DNA of 63,606 nucleotides. Source: Phycisphaerales bacterium (GTDB taxonomy: Bacteria > Planctomycetota > Phycisphaerae > Phycisphaerales > UBA1924). How positions within the stretch are numbered: the first letter of the stretch is position 1; each line of letters starts with the position of its first letter. Location: positions 1 to 63,606 of the forward strand of contig JADLBU010000104.1 in NCBI GenBank assembly GCA_020847535.1. The letters are read 5' to 3'. The notes under the pieces are model-generated. The model saw only the letters and a list, made by a program, of their open reading frames with translations. It did no database searches and had not been told where the DNA came from. Shown here piece by piece: positions 56,323 to 63,606 of this stretch. A program made the position numbers and the translations under genes.

Positions 56323-56396
56323 GCGGGCGTAGCTCAATTGGATAGAGCACCAGACTACGGATCTGGGGGTTGTGGGTTCGACTCCTACCGCCCGCG
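56323..56396 (+). tRNA. tRNA-Arg (anticodon ACG)
   Basis: The acceptor GCGGGCG pairs with CGCCCGC, and the anticodon stem CCAGA/TCTGG holds CTACGGA with anticodon ACG, probably inosine-modified. The T-arm is regular and CCA is not encoded. A (GTGGGGGTT)-type repeat lies upstream. Confidence 0.94.
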
Positions 56397-56513
56397 CTTC
56401 ACCCCTGTTTCTACGCGTTCCGGCCGCGATCCTCGCGGCCCACACGATGCCGGGCATCCCGGCAGGGGACATTTCATATCCGCCTGACGCTTCAATCAGT
56501 ACACTCCCCCACC

Positions 56514-58157
56514 ATGGTGGATGAGTGCCAGCCCTGCGTCCTCCCCGCGAGGTCGTTCTGTTTTCGTCGGCTTGCCTTTGTGCTGCCGGCGATCCTCGCG
56601 TGCCTCTCGGGATGCTGGTCCTTTGATCCCGGCAGCGGGCAGATCCCCCGCGCGGTCCCGCAGACCACGTTCGGCGACGATGCGTGGCCCTCGCGCGATC
56701 CCGCGGCGGTCGCCGATCTGCTCGCTCGCACCCCCGATGTCATCCGCCTCTATCGCCCCGTCGACGGGATCGCCCAGAGCGAGCTCTCCGAAGCCGAGCT
56801 GGACCTCATGGACACCGGCGCCACTCGGATCACCTACAAAGGCATCCACGGCCGCGGGCTCCTGAGGATCACCGAGCCGCTCAATCCCAAGCCCGACCCC
56901 GACGATGACGATGCCATGACCCTGGGCCGGCTCTTCAACTTCATGCTGACCGGGTTCGATCCCAACGCCTACTGGATGACCTCCAAGACCCTCGAAGGCA
57001 TCGAAGACAGCGCCCGCCGCAGCTCACTGTTCCGCGGAGATCCCGAGCAGCCCGGAGCGATCGCCCTCCCCGCGTCCGACACACCCAAGCCCAAGATCAT
57101 GGTCGATCCATCCGTCGAGGCTCTGGCCCTCGGATCTGGGATGAGCATCCGCTTCCCTCCGCTCGCCACCGAGGCGAACCCGTATCGCGGCGTCATCCTG
57201 CACCTCAACGCGATGTTCGGCAACGAGTACGAGGTCAACACGCTCGATGAGTTCCGGCGCAGGGGCTGGGGAATCATCGACCTCAAGCCCGTCTCACAGG
57301 TCACTTCGCCCATCCCCGAATCTTGGATCACCTTGGCCCGAGATGCCATGAAGAAACGCCAGGAGCTTGCGGCACAGATCTACACCCAGATCACTGGCTC
57401 TCCGCGCTTTGCCCCCGAGACCACCGACGAATACAACCGGGTCGCGGCCAAATACAAGGAGCATCCGCTCTCCGAAGAGGTCGCCAGGCTTGATCGCCTG
57501 ATCGTGCGCTGCCGCAGCGGGGCGTTCATCGTCGCCGGCAAGCAGGACTATGAGCCCGTCGCCCGCGCGATCGCCGAGCAGATCGACCAGGCCCAGGCCG
57601 GCAGCGCCTACGCCGCCGAGGCGGTGCTGGAGTACGTCGATGCCCAGCGTCCCGACCTGGCGGGCCTGCCCATCGTGCTCATCGGGTTCAGCGCCGGCGG
57701 GCTGGCGACCCCCACCACCGCCGCCCGCATCCACGACCGGCTCTCGGCGGTCGTCATCATCGGCGGCGGCGCCGACTGCTTCACGGCATCGCAACTCAGC
57801 ACGTTCAGCAAGGGCGGGCTGGTGCTCCGCACGAAGCCGGAAGATCCGCTGGATGAGACCGAGCTGACCGGCGACCAGATCACGGCGATCAGCAAGCACT
57901 ACCTCAAGGCATCGCGGCTGGATCCCTACCACACCGCCCCGCTTCTGGGCTCGATCCCCACGCTCCTGGTGCTGGGCAAGACCGATTCATGGGTGCCGGC
58001 GGCGTGCGGCAAGCTCCTGTGGCAGCGCGCCGGTCGCCCCGACCGGCTCTCGATCGATGCCGGGCACGAGCTGCTGTTCTACTTCCTGCCGAGCAAGGCG
58101 AGCTTCATCGCCGCGTGGGTGGAGAGCAATATCAAGCCCGCGCGCAAGGCCGGATAG
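56514..58157 (+). CDS. Lipoprotein alpha/beta hydrolase
   Basis: The product has 547 residues. A lipoprotein signal (LAFVLPAILACLSGC) precedes the chain. An alpha/beta-hydrolase core is suggested by GVILHLNAMFGNEYEVN, a nucleophile elbow GFSAGGLATPT (Ser in G-x-S-x-G), the acidic position near LVLGKTDSW, and His in DAGHELLFY. An insertion of about 90 residues (QELAAQIYTQITGS to QIDQAQAGS) lies between strands. The family is serine esterases/lipases, and substrate is unknown. ATG at 56514. The gene is separated from tRNA-Arg by about 117 bases, with no co-directional neighbour. Lipid-anchored outer-surface placement is likely. Confidence 0.75.
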   Translation: MVDECQPCVLPARSFCFRRLAFVLPAILACLSGCWSFDPGSGQIPRAVPQTTFGDDAWPSRDPAAVADLLARTPDVIRLYRPVDGIAQSELSEAELDLMDTGATRITYKGIHGRGLLRITEPLNPKPDPDDDDAMTLGRLFNFMLTGFDPNAYWMTSKTLEGIEDSARRSSLFRGDPEQPGAIALPASDTPKPKIMVDPSVEALALGSGMSIRFPPLATEANPYRGVILHLNAMFGNEYEVNTLDEFRRRGWGIIDLKPVSQVTSPIPESWITLARDAMKKRQELAAQIYTQITGSPRFAPETTDEYNRVAAKYKEHPLSEEVARLDRLIVRCRSGAFIVAGKQDYEPVARAIAEQIDQAQAGSAYAAEAVLEYVDAQRPDLAGLPIVLIGFSAGGLATPTTAARIHDRLSAVVIIGGGADCFTASQLSTFSKGGLVLRTKPEDPLDETELTGDQITAISKHYLKASRLDPYHTAPLLGSIPTLLVLGKTDSWVPAACGKLLWQRAGRPDRLSIDAGHELLFYFLPSKASFIAAWVESNIKPARKAG

Positions 58158-58204
58158 GCCGCGCGGAAATGCACTCGGCGACACACCGATTCAATCGCTC
58201 GTGC

Positions 58205-60136
58205 TTACGTCAGGCTCGCCAGATAGCTCACATCATCGGCCTGCCAGCCCAGATCGTTGGTGGGGTTCCAGTAATACCGCATCACATCCCCGTTGGATGC
58301 CGTGCCGACGAGGTTGATGGTGTTCGCAGGCGATGTCACGCCGGTGATGCGGCCCACCATCGGCTTGGTGCCCGCGGGCACGGTCGTGGACATGTCGGTG
58401 AACGTCCAGTTGCCATCGCCCGAGGCCGGCGCCCACCAGTAGACCCACAGCTTGCCGTTGGCATCCAGGCCTGCGATGTTGGTCGCGCCCCAGGGCGTCA
58501 CGAAGCTGGAGATCGTGCTTCCCACCAGTTGCGGGGCTGCCGAGCCGGTCAGGTCGCTGATGTACGCCGTCAGATCCACGGTCGCCCACTGGAATTCCGG
58601 CGCCCAGTACGTGGCGCTCACGTTCCCCGCCTGCGTGATCCCGACGATGTTGATCGCGTTCCAGCTCGTCAGGTAGACCGTCAGCCCGCCCGTGAACGCC
58701 GGAGCGCCGACCTGCTCGCTCAGGTTGTTGGTGGTCCACAAGTCTCCCTCGATGCCCGGTGCCCACCACACGGCCTGGATCTCGCCATCACCATCGAGGC
58801 CGACGATGTTCAGCGCGTTCCACGAGGTCACGAAGCTGGTGAGCCGACCCGCGAACGCCGGGGTCGTCAGGCCGCGGGGCTCGAGATCCTGGGATGTGAA
58901 GTCGTGCAGAGCCCACGCCCAGTTCGAGGCTGTGCCTTCCTGGCGGAAGGCGACCAGGTGGCCATCGTCGGCCATGCCGGCGATGTAGACGAACCCGTCG
59001 GTGGTCGTGAAGACGGTGACCTCGCCCTCGATGATCTTGCCGCCGGCGACGCTGGTGGTCAGGTTGCTGAACGACCAGGTGCCGTTGGCGCCCTGCGTGA
59101 AGAGGATCAGCCCGTTCGCCGAGGGGCCGACGGCATGGCGCAGGCCGGTCTTGTAGTCATGGAACGCCGCGAGATTGCCGGAGATCGACGGAGCGCCGGT
59201 GAGGGCCTTGACGTTCTGGTATACCCACGGATCTGGTGAAGCGCTGGGCGTGAAGACCTCAGCGCGGCCGTCGAGGCCCAGCGATGTGATGAAGAGCTGG
59301 TCCTGCGTGTTGACGGATCCATCGACCGGGGAGCCGGCGACCGCGCGGTACGTGGAGCGGCTGACGACGCTGGCATCCTCGAGGTACACGAGGTCTTCCT
59401 CGGTGATCGCGCCGTCGGCGATCTCGAAGTGCGGCGTCACCGGGACGTTGTCATAGGTCCTTGCATTCGGATCATCCGGATCCAGATCGGACCGCTTGAG
59501 GGCGAAGATGGTCTGGATCACATCCATGCCTTCGACCACCTGGCCGAAGACCGCGTATCCGTTGTCCGGTTCGGTCGGATCGAGCACGGTGTTGTCCGTG
59601 ACGTTGAAGAAGAAGCCGCTCTGCGCGGAGTTCGGAACGCTCGTCCTGGCCATCGCGATCGTGCCGGCGAGGTTCGAGTGACCCGTCGTCTCGAGGACAA
59701 GCGTCGGATCGTCCTCGTTCGCGACATCCTGTGGAATGCCGCCGGTCTCGAACGTGAACCCGCCGCCCTGAAGGATGTCGATGCCGCCCTGGGGATCGCC
59801 CTTCTTGACCATCCGGTGGAAGAACGAGCCGTTGAGCTTGTCGGAGTTCACCCACGTCAGGAAGTTCGCGACCGTCAGCGGGGCATCGTCATCGAACAGC
59901 TCGATGAAGATGTTGCCGTACGTGGTGTCGAACTTCAGGATCGAGTGTCCATCGGGCGGGACCACCGAGAGGGCGATCCGCTGCTCGAGGGGCTGAAGGA
60001 GTTGACCACCGGCGCGGGTGATCTTCGACCGGCGGCGAAGGCCATCCGGCGTGTGGGGGTGGAGGTCAAGGTGGGGATGGGCCGGGCGAACCCCGCGATC
60101 CAGCAAGCGACGAAGCCCGGAAATCAGAGAGCTCAT
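58205..60136 (-). CDS. Secreted cyclophilin with C-terminal propeller-like repeats
   Basis: This 643-residue protein has the LEPR-type motif PLEQRIALS at about 49-58, a planctomycete export signature. The cyclophilin domain follows (TTYGNIFIELFDDDAPLTVANF, cut here; FHRMVKKGDPQGGID; NSAQSGFFFNVTDN), with the active-site Arg of SFFHRMV and Gln of the usual FFI..Q segment partly changed. Residues about 260-640 are about seven repeats of 45-60 residues, in which TSWNALNIVGLDGDGEI and ATYWAPEFQW are typical, suggesting a lectin- or propeller-like array. AAGGAG seven bases before the ATG at 60136 supports the start; a TTG six bases earlier is the alternative. Confidence 0.8.
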   Translation of the reverse strand: MSSLISGLRRLLDRGVRPAHPHLDLHPHTPDGLRRRSKITRAGGQLLQPLEQRIALSVVPPDGHSILKFDTTYGNIFIELFDDDAPLTVANFLTWVNSDKLNGSFFHRMVKKGDPQGGIDILQGGGFTFETGGIPQDVANEDDPTLVLETTGHSNLAGTIAMARTSVPNSAQSGFFFNVTDNTVLDPTEPDNGYAVFGQVVEGMDVIQTIFALKRSDLDPDDPNARTYDNVPVTPHFEIADGAITEEDLVYLEDASVVSRSTYRAVAGSPVDGSVNTQDQLFITSLGLDGRAEVFTPSASPDPWVYQNVKALTGAPSISGNLAAFHDYKTGLRHAVGPSANGLILFTQGANGTWSFSNLTTSVAGGKIIEGEVTVFTTTDGFVYIAGMADDGHLVAFRQEGTASNWAWALHDFTSQDLEPRGLTTPAFAGRLTSFVTSWNALNIVGLDGDGEIQAVWWAPGIEGDLWTTNNLSEQVGAPAFTGGLTVYLTSWNAINIVGITQAGNVSATYWAPEFQWATVDLTAYISDLTGSAAPQLVGSTISSFVTPWGATNIAGLDANGKLWVYWWAPASGDGNWTFTDMSTTVPAGTKPMVGRITGVTSPANTINLVGTASNGDVMRYYWNPTNDLGWQADDVSYLASLT

Positions 60137-60289
60137 CAGCAAACTCCTTGCACCCGCCCCCGAAAGGTCAACTCATCAGGTCGGAATCCATCCTGTGATC
60201 GCTCACCGGGTGGAATCCCCCCTCACAACCCTTTTCCATGCAAAACCCGAACCTGTACGGCTCAAAGGCTCGGCCGAGAGTCTATGTCG

Positions 60290-61975
60290 TCATTCGAACG
60301 TGCCCTTCTGCTCGATTTCAAAATCGTACAGCCGGGCGATGTCCGCGGGACTCTTGGCCTCCAGGGATGAGATTCGCCCGATCACCGCCTTCGGATCCTT
60401 CACCGCAAGGAAGGAGAGCACCTGGAACTTGTGGCTCAACACCTCCTTGAGGTCGATCGCATCGGGCCCGGCGTGGTTGCGGGCGTGCCCGCCCGGGTAC
60501 ATCACCAGCCCCGAGTCGTACGTGCTCCCCTGGTCGTCGGTTACCACCATCGAGGTCGGGATCCCATCCGGGTACTTGGCATCGTACTCGGCCCCGCCCC
60601 ACTCGAACGTCATCTTCGACATCAGCGATCGCGTCAGGTCGTGCGTCAGCGCCCGCTTGTCGAAGTCGTGCGGCGTCAGCATCAGCTCCTTCCATCCGAG
60701 CTTGCCCTTGCTCGCCGTCCGCAGCTCCAGCGCCTTGCGCAGCATCGTGCACACCAGGTACAGCATCGAGTGATCGGCGCTCTGGCGGGTCTTGGGATCA
60801 CGCTTGGCCGGATCACCGATGATCCCGAACGCCGGCTCGTACGCCTTCACCACGATCTTGGCGATGTTGTCCCCGGACTGGTCATCCAGGAGCTGCGGCG
60901 CCCGGTTGATGAGGTTGATCAGCCCCTGCAGCGCACCGGCGGACTGGTGCTCGTAGAGCCCCAGCTTGAAGTGCATACCCATCACCGCGAAGTCCTCGCC
61001 CGCGCGGCCGAGCACCAGCTCGAACGGTGAGGCATCCCGCTTCTCCGTGTTCGCCTTGCTGCTCCCCCCACTGCCGACCTTCTGGAACATCTGCCCCGGA
61101 CCCTCGAAGATCCGAAAGATCGCCTCAGGATTCCGGAAGATGTCGCGCGGGCCCAGGAACCCCGCCATCGCACGCTTCACGCTCAGGATCGCCGCCTCCG
61201 TCGAGATCGCAGCGCTCGCGCCCTTGCTGTCCGAGAGCTGCTTGCCCGCGCGGATCGCCCGGAACGGGATGTAGTGAGCCACCACCATCCCGATCGCGCT
61301 CTCGATCTGCTCGGCAGTCGCGCCCATCATCGCGCCGAAGGTTGCAGCGCTTGCGATCGCCCCGTGGACGACGTGATCGACCTTGTACGTCTTGAGGCTG
61401 AAGACCTCGGCGAGCCGACCGCGGATCTCATCCAGCAGGATCATGCCGCGCAAGGCTTGCGCCCCGTCCAGCCCGCGCATCTGCGCCGCTGCGACCGCGA
61501 CGCTGTAGAAGTCGTTGTGCCCGAACTCCCCGGCCGTGTGCCCGAGCGCGGGGTTGTAACCAAAGTTGGTCCCGTTGCTGTCCCACTCCCGCACCGCTGC
61601 GCAGTTGGCGGCGATCGCCTTCTCAACCGCGACATCCGTATTGGATCCAAACACGGGGGTGCCCGGTCGGGTCCATTTGGACGCGTTGCCCGGCTTGGAC
61701 CCCGCCCCGCCTCCCACCACCGCGTATTGCAAAGCTTCTTCCCGCAGCAAGTTAGGCGCGTTGGTCCCAAGGGCGATCGCCGAGATGCCGCAGACCACGG
61801 CGTCGGTGTGGAAGAGGTTGGTCCGTTCCAGCACCGAGGCAGCGGGCTGGCCGAGCTTGCCCTGAGCGTTGCCCATGAAGTCGATCGCATAGTGCGCCAG
61901 GCCCAAAGCCTGGTTGGAATCCGCGGGCAGGTGGACATGCGTGGTCGTGTCGATCCGAAGCGGGGCCGAAGGCAT
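60290..61975 (-). CDS. MmgE/PrpD-family protein
   Basis: This 561-residue protein resembles 2-methylcitrate dehydratase PrpD and its relatives: ALGLAHYAIDFMGN near the start, FGSNTDVAVEKAIAANCAAVREWD, the helical MILLDEIRGRLAEV, HGAIASAATFGAMMGATAEQ, and the C-terminal PDGIPTSMVVTDDQG. PrpD removes water in the methylcitrate cycle; some family members have other substrates, and no other methylcitrate gene lies near. It is about 70-80 residues longer than Escherichia coli PrpD. GGAGGAG six bases before the ATG at 61975 is a strong ribosome-binding site. The promoter region abuts that of the divergent RNA-binding protein gene. Confidence 0.83.
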   Translation of the reverse strand: MPSAPLRIDTTTHVHLPADSNQALGLAHYAIDFMGNAQGKLGQPAASVLERTNLFHTDAVVCGISAIALGTNAPNLLREEALQYAVVGGGAGSKPGNASKWTRPGTPVFGSNTDVAVEKAIAANCAAVREWDSNGTNFGYNPALGHTAGEFGHNDFYSVAVAAAQMRGLDGAQALRGMILLDEIRGRLAEVFSLKTYKVDHVVHGAIASAATFGAMMGATAEQIESAIGMVVAHYIPFRAIRAGKQLSDSKGASAAISTEAAILSVKRAMAGFLGPRDIFRNPEAIFRIFEGPGQMFQKVGSGGSSKANTEKRDASPFELVLGRAGEDFAVMGMHFKLGLYEHQSAGALQGLINLINRAPQLLDDQSGDNIAKIVVKAYEPAFGIIGDPAKRDPKTRQSADHSMLYLVCTMLRKALELRTASKGKLGWKELMLTPHDFDKRALTHDLTRSLMSKMTFEWGGAEYDAKYPDGIPTSMVVTDDQGSTYDSGLVMYPGGHARNHAGPDAIDLKEVLSHKFQVLSFLAVKDPKAVIGRISSLEAKSPADIARLYDFEIEQKGTFE

Positions 61976-62175
61976 CAAAAGCTCCTCCAAAGGGGGTGCA
62001 AGCGTAGTCTGCCAGGGGCCCGTAATGGCGTGGCTTGACTTCCCGGGATGTGGTATCATCTTCCCGATTCCAGGTCAGCGGCGTCCGCGGGGACGCGTTT
62101 CTTGGTTCACCGACGCTTCCTCTTGCCCGAGTTCAAGCAGCCGGTACTCACAGTCCAAGGGCAAGAGTGAAGCAG

Positions 62176-62562
<387 letters not shown>

Positions 62563-62586
62563 TTCACCCGTCAGTCAATAGACACG

Positions 62587-62615
62587 AAAACCGGCGTGAT
62601 GAACGCCGGTTTTTT
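62587..62615 (+). terminator. Intrinsic terminator of the RRM gene
   Basis: CCGGCG and CGCCGG with a 7-nt loop, flanked by AAAA and a run of six T (62610-62615). The stem extends by A-T pairs. It sits about 25 bases after the stop codon. Confidence 0.9.
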
Positions 62616-62735
62616 CATGCACTCGCGCATTCCCACTCCACGCCAAGATGCGGCTCGTGCAAGGGAAGAGGGTCGCATGTCCTCTATGCACAATTTGATA
62701 CCCTTCTGCGTTGTCGGCTTGCGTAAAGGAATCGG

Positions 62736-63494
62736 ATGAATGCACGACCTGTCAATGACGGACAGCCTTGGACTCGCGAGCAGTTGATCCTTGCCTTCGA
62801 GTTGTACTGTCGAATCCCGTTCCAACGCACCAAGGCAACCGACATGCGGGTGAAGCAGCTTGCATCCCTGCTTGGGCGCACCCCCGCTTCCGTCGCACGC
62901 AAGCTCGGCAACTTCGGGGCATTTGATCCACAACTCGCAGCCCGCAATATCTCAGGCTTGACGCATGGCAGCAAGCTGGACAAAGCCGTGTGGGATGAGT
63001 TTCATAGTAACTGGAACGGGTTGATCGTTCATGCGCATGAACTGCGGCGAGATCTTCAACCAGACCATTCCGCCAGTCCACTTCCAGTTGCTCCAACTGG
63101 CCCATCGGAGCGGGTCGTCACCGCCAAGCAACGCTTGCATCAGGCTTTTTTTCGTGACGCAGTGCTGAGCAGCTACAACAATCGCTGCTGCATCACAGGA
63201 TTGCCAATTCCCGAGTGCTTGGTCGCCGGGCACATCATCCCTTGGAGCGTTGACGAACAGCGCCGCGCCGATCCGACGAACGGTGTTTGTCTATCGGCAA
63301 CTTTTGACTGTCTGTTTGACACCGGCTTCGTGACGATCGAGGACAACTATACTCTTCGCGTGAGTCGGTCGCTGCTGCAATCTCGTGATCAAGCTGCACT
63401 TGATGTGATCGCGAAGCGAAATGGTCAGACCATCGTCTTGCCAATTCGATTTGCTCCTGATAAGGAGTGCCTGCGCTGGCACAGAGTGACCTGA
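62736..63494 (+). CDS. HNH endonuclease, 3' end at an IS junction
   Basis: This 252-residue HNH protein has the nuclease core near the C-terminus: CCITGLPIPECLVAGHIIPW, with DPTNGVCLSATFDCLFDTGFVTI after it. The Cys pair, the His of AGHIIPW and the Asn of TNG fit the HNH metal site. The N-terminal half (REQLILAFELYCRIPF, DMRVKQLASLLGRTPASVARKL) is HTH-like and suggests DNA binding. Relatives are restriction or McrA-like nucleases. AAAGGAA four bases before the ATG supports the start. The stop TGA is the first three bases of the adjoining IS3-type end, and the chain stops just after LRWHRV, where relatives continue for a few residues. It is probably truncated by the insertion, though the core is whole. 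Confidence 0.8.
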   Translation: MNARPVNDGQPWTREQLILAFELYCRIPFQRTKATDMRVKQLASLLGRTPASVARKLGNFGAFDPQLAARNISGLTHGSKLDKAVWDEFHSNWNGLIVHAHELRRDLQPDHSASPLPVAPTGPSERVVTAKQRLHQAFFRDAVLSSYNNRCCITGLPIPECLVAGHIIPWSVDEQRRADPTNGVCLSATFDCLFDTGFVTIEDNYTLRVSRSLLQSRDQAALDVIAKRNGQTIVLPIRFAPDKECLRWHRVT

Positions 63495-63516
63495 CCCATT
63501 TTCCGTTGACCGACTT
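63492..63516 (-). repeat. IS3-family terminal repeat
   Basis: TGACCCATTTTCCGTTGACC begins with TG, as IS3-family ends do, and lies between the HNH stop and the transposase stop. The other end lies outside the window. Confidence 0.6.
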
Positions 63517-63606
63517 CTATCCAATGTTACGTTCCTCGAACTGCTGGGGGCTGAGGTATCCGAGAGCGGCGTGGAGCCGCTGCCGGTTGTAGAACATCTC
63601 GATGTA
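63517..63606 (-). pseudogene. IS3-family transposase (OrfB) C-terminus, cut by window edge
   Basis: The minus-strand frame gives EMFYNRQRLHAALGYLSPQQ then FEERNIG and TAG at 63517-63519. This is the standard end of IS3-family OrfB integrase (FYNRQRLHSALGYLSPAQFE). Only the last 29 codons are in the window. Together with the adjacent terminal repeat it marks an insertion against the HNH gene. Confidence 0.92.

Noticed and set aside
62035..62059. TTGACT and TATCAT as promoter of the RRM gene
   Set aside because: The spacing is only 13 bases, too short for a normal sigma-70 site. An extended -10 (TGTGGTATCAT) alone is possible.

Overview
This 63.6-kb, GC-rich window reads as the chromosome of a planctomycete, most likely class Phycisphaerae. 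That is an inference from several family-level marks. They are an archaeal-type topoisomerase VI A subunit, an exosortase locus with a VPSPG-type C-terminal sorting tail, and a secreted protein with an LEPR-like N-terminal motif (LEQRIALS). A planctomycete-style pseudopilin, a Ser/Thr kinase with TPR repeats and a dockerin-like gene remnant agree. No plasmid or phage structural genes were recognised, and each edge lies inside an insertion sequence.

Layout. 1-5.0 kb: IS5-like transposase tail, TPR-YggX fusion, topoisomerase VI A, a UDG-like protein, a zeta-type P-loop protein with a small overlapping gene, a coiled-coil lipoprotein and a MITE. 5.0-6.6 kb: acyl carrier protein between two hot-dog dehydratases. 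6.7-16.8 kb: recO, HDOD/GGDEF regulator, SDR, SpoIIE-type phosphatase, aminotransferase, fabI, ArsR-type regulator, hicAB, lipoprotein, lipA. 17.2-33.7 kb: a collinear exopolysaccharide/exosortase locus (Wza-like export lipoprotein, exosortase-EpsI fusion, 1529-residue TPR protein, Wzz/BY-kinase-like protein, epimerase, WecA/MraY-like transferase, ParA, VanZ-like protein, NhaD-like antiporter), several genes joined by 4-base start/stop overlaps. 33.7-44.5 kb: glycosylasparaginase-like Ntn hydrolase, secreted protein, ispD, mscS-type channel, a probable exosortase substrate, tmRNA, a secreted repeat protein and a Ser/Thr kinase. 44.8-51.2 kb: secreted-protein remnant, DUF1569 protein, thiS, lipoprotein, Ppx/GppA-HD protein, a heme oxygenase-like gene behind a Fur-box-like palindrome, tyrS. 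51.2-63.6 kb: REP-bracketed RAYT transposase, pseudopilin with terminator, tRNA-Gln, tRNA-Glu, CPBP protease, rpsT, tRNA-Arg, lipoprotein hydrolase, secreted cyclophilin, MmgE/PrpD, Gly-rich RRM protein, HNH nuclease cut by an IS3-type element.

The most unusual signal is a set of short palindromic repeats. Two 88-bp MITE copies end in GAGACTGTTTCAGAA(C/T) repeats flanked by TTA, and one TTA is the stop codon of a dehydratase gene. Several classes of 20-24-nt palindromes with 2-nt loops are scattered through the window. A RAYT transposase is bracketed by its own 11-bp-stem hairpins. Two housekeeping genes, lipA and tyrS, carry palindromic DNA inserted in frame and apparently translated.
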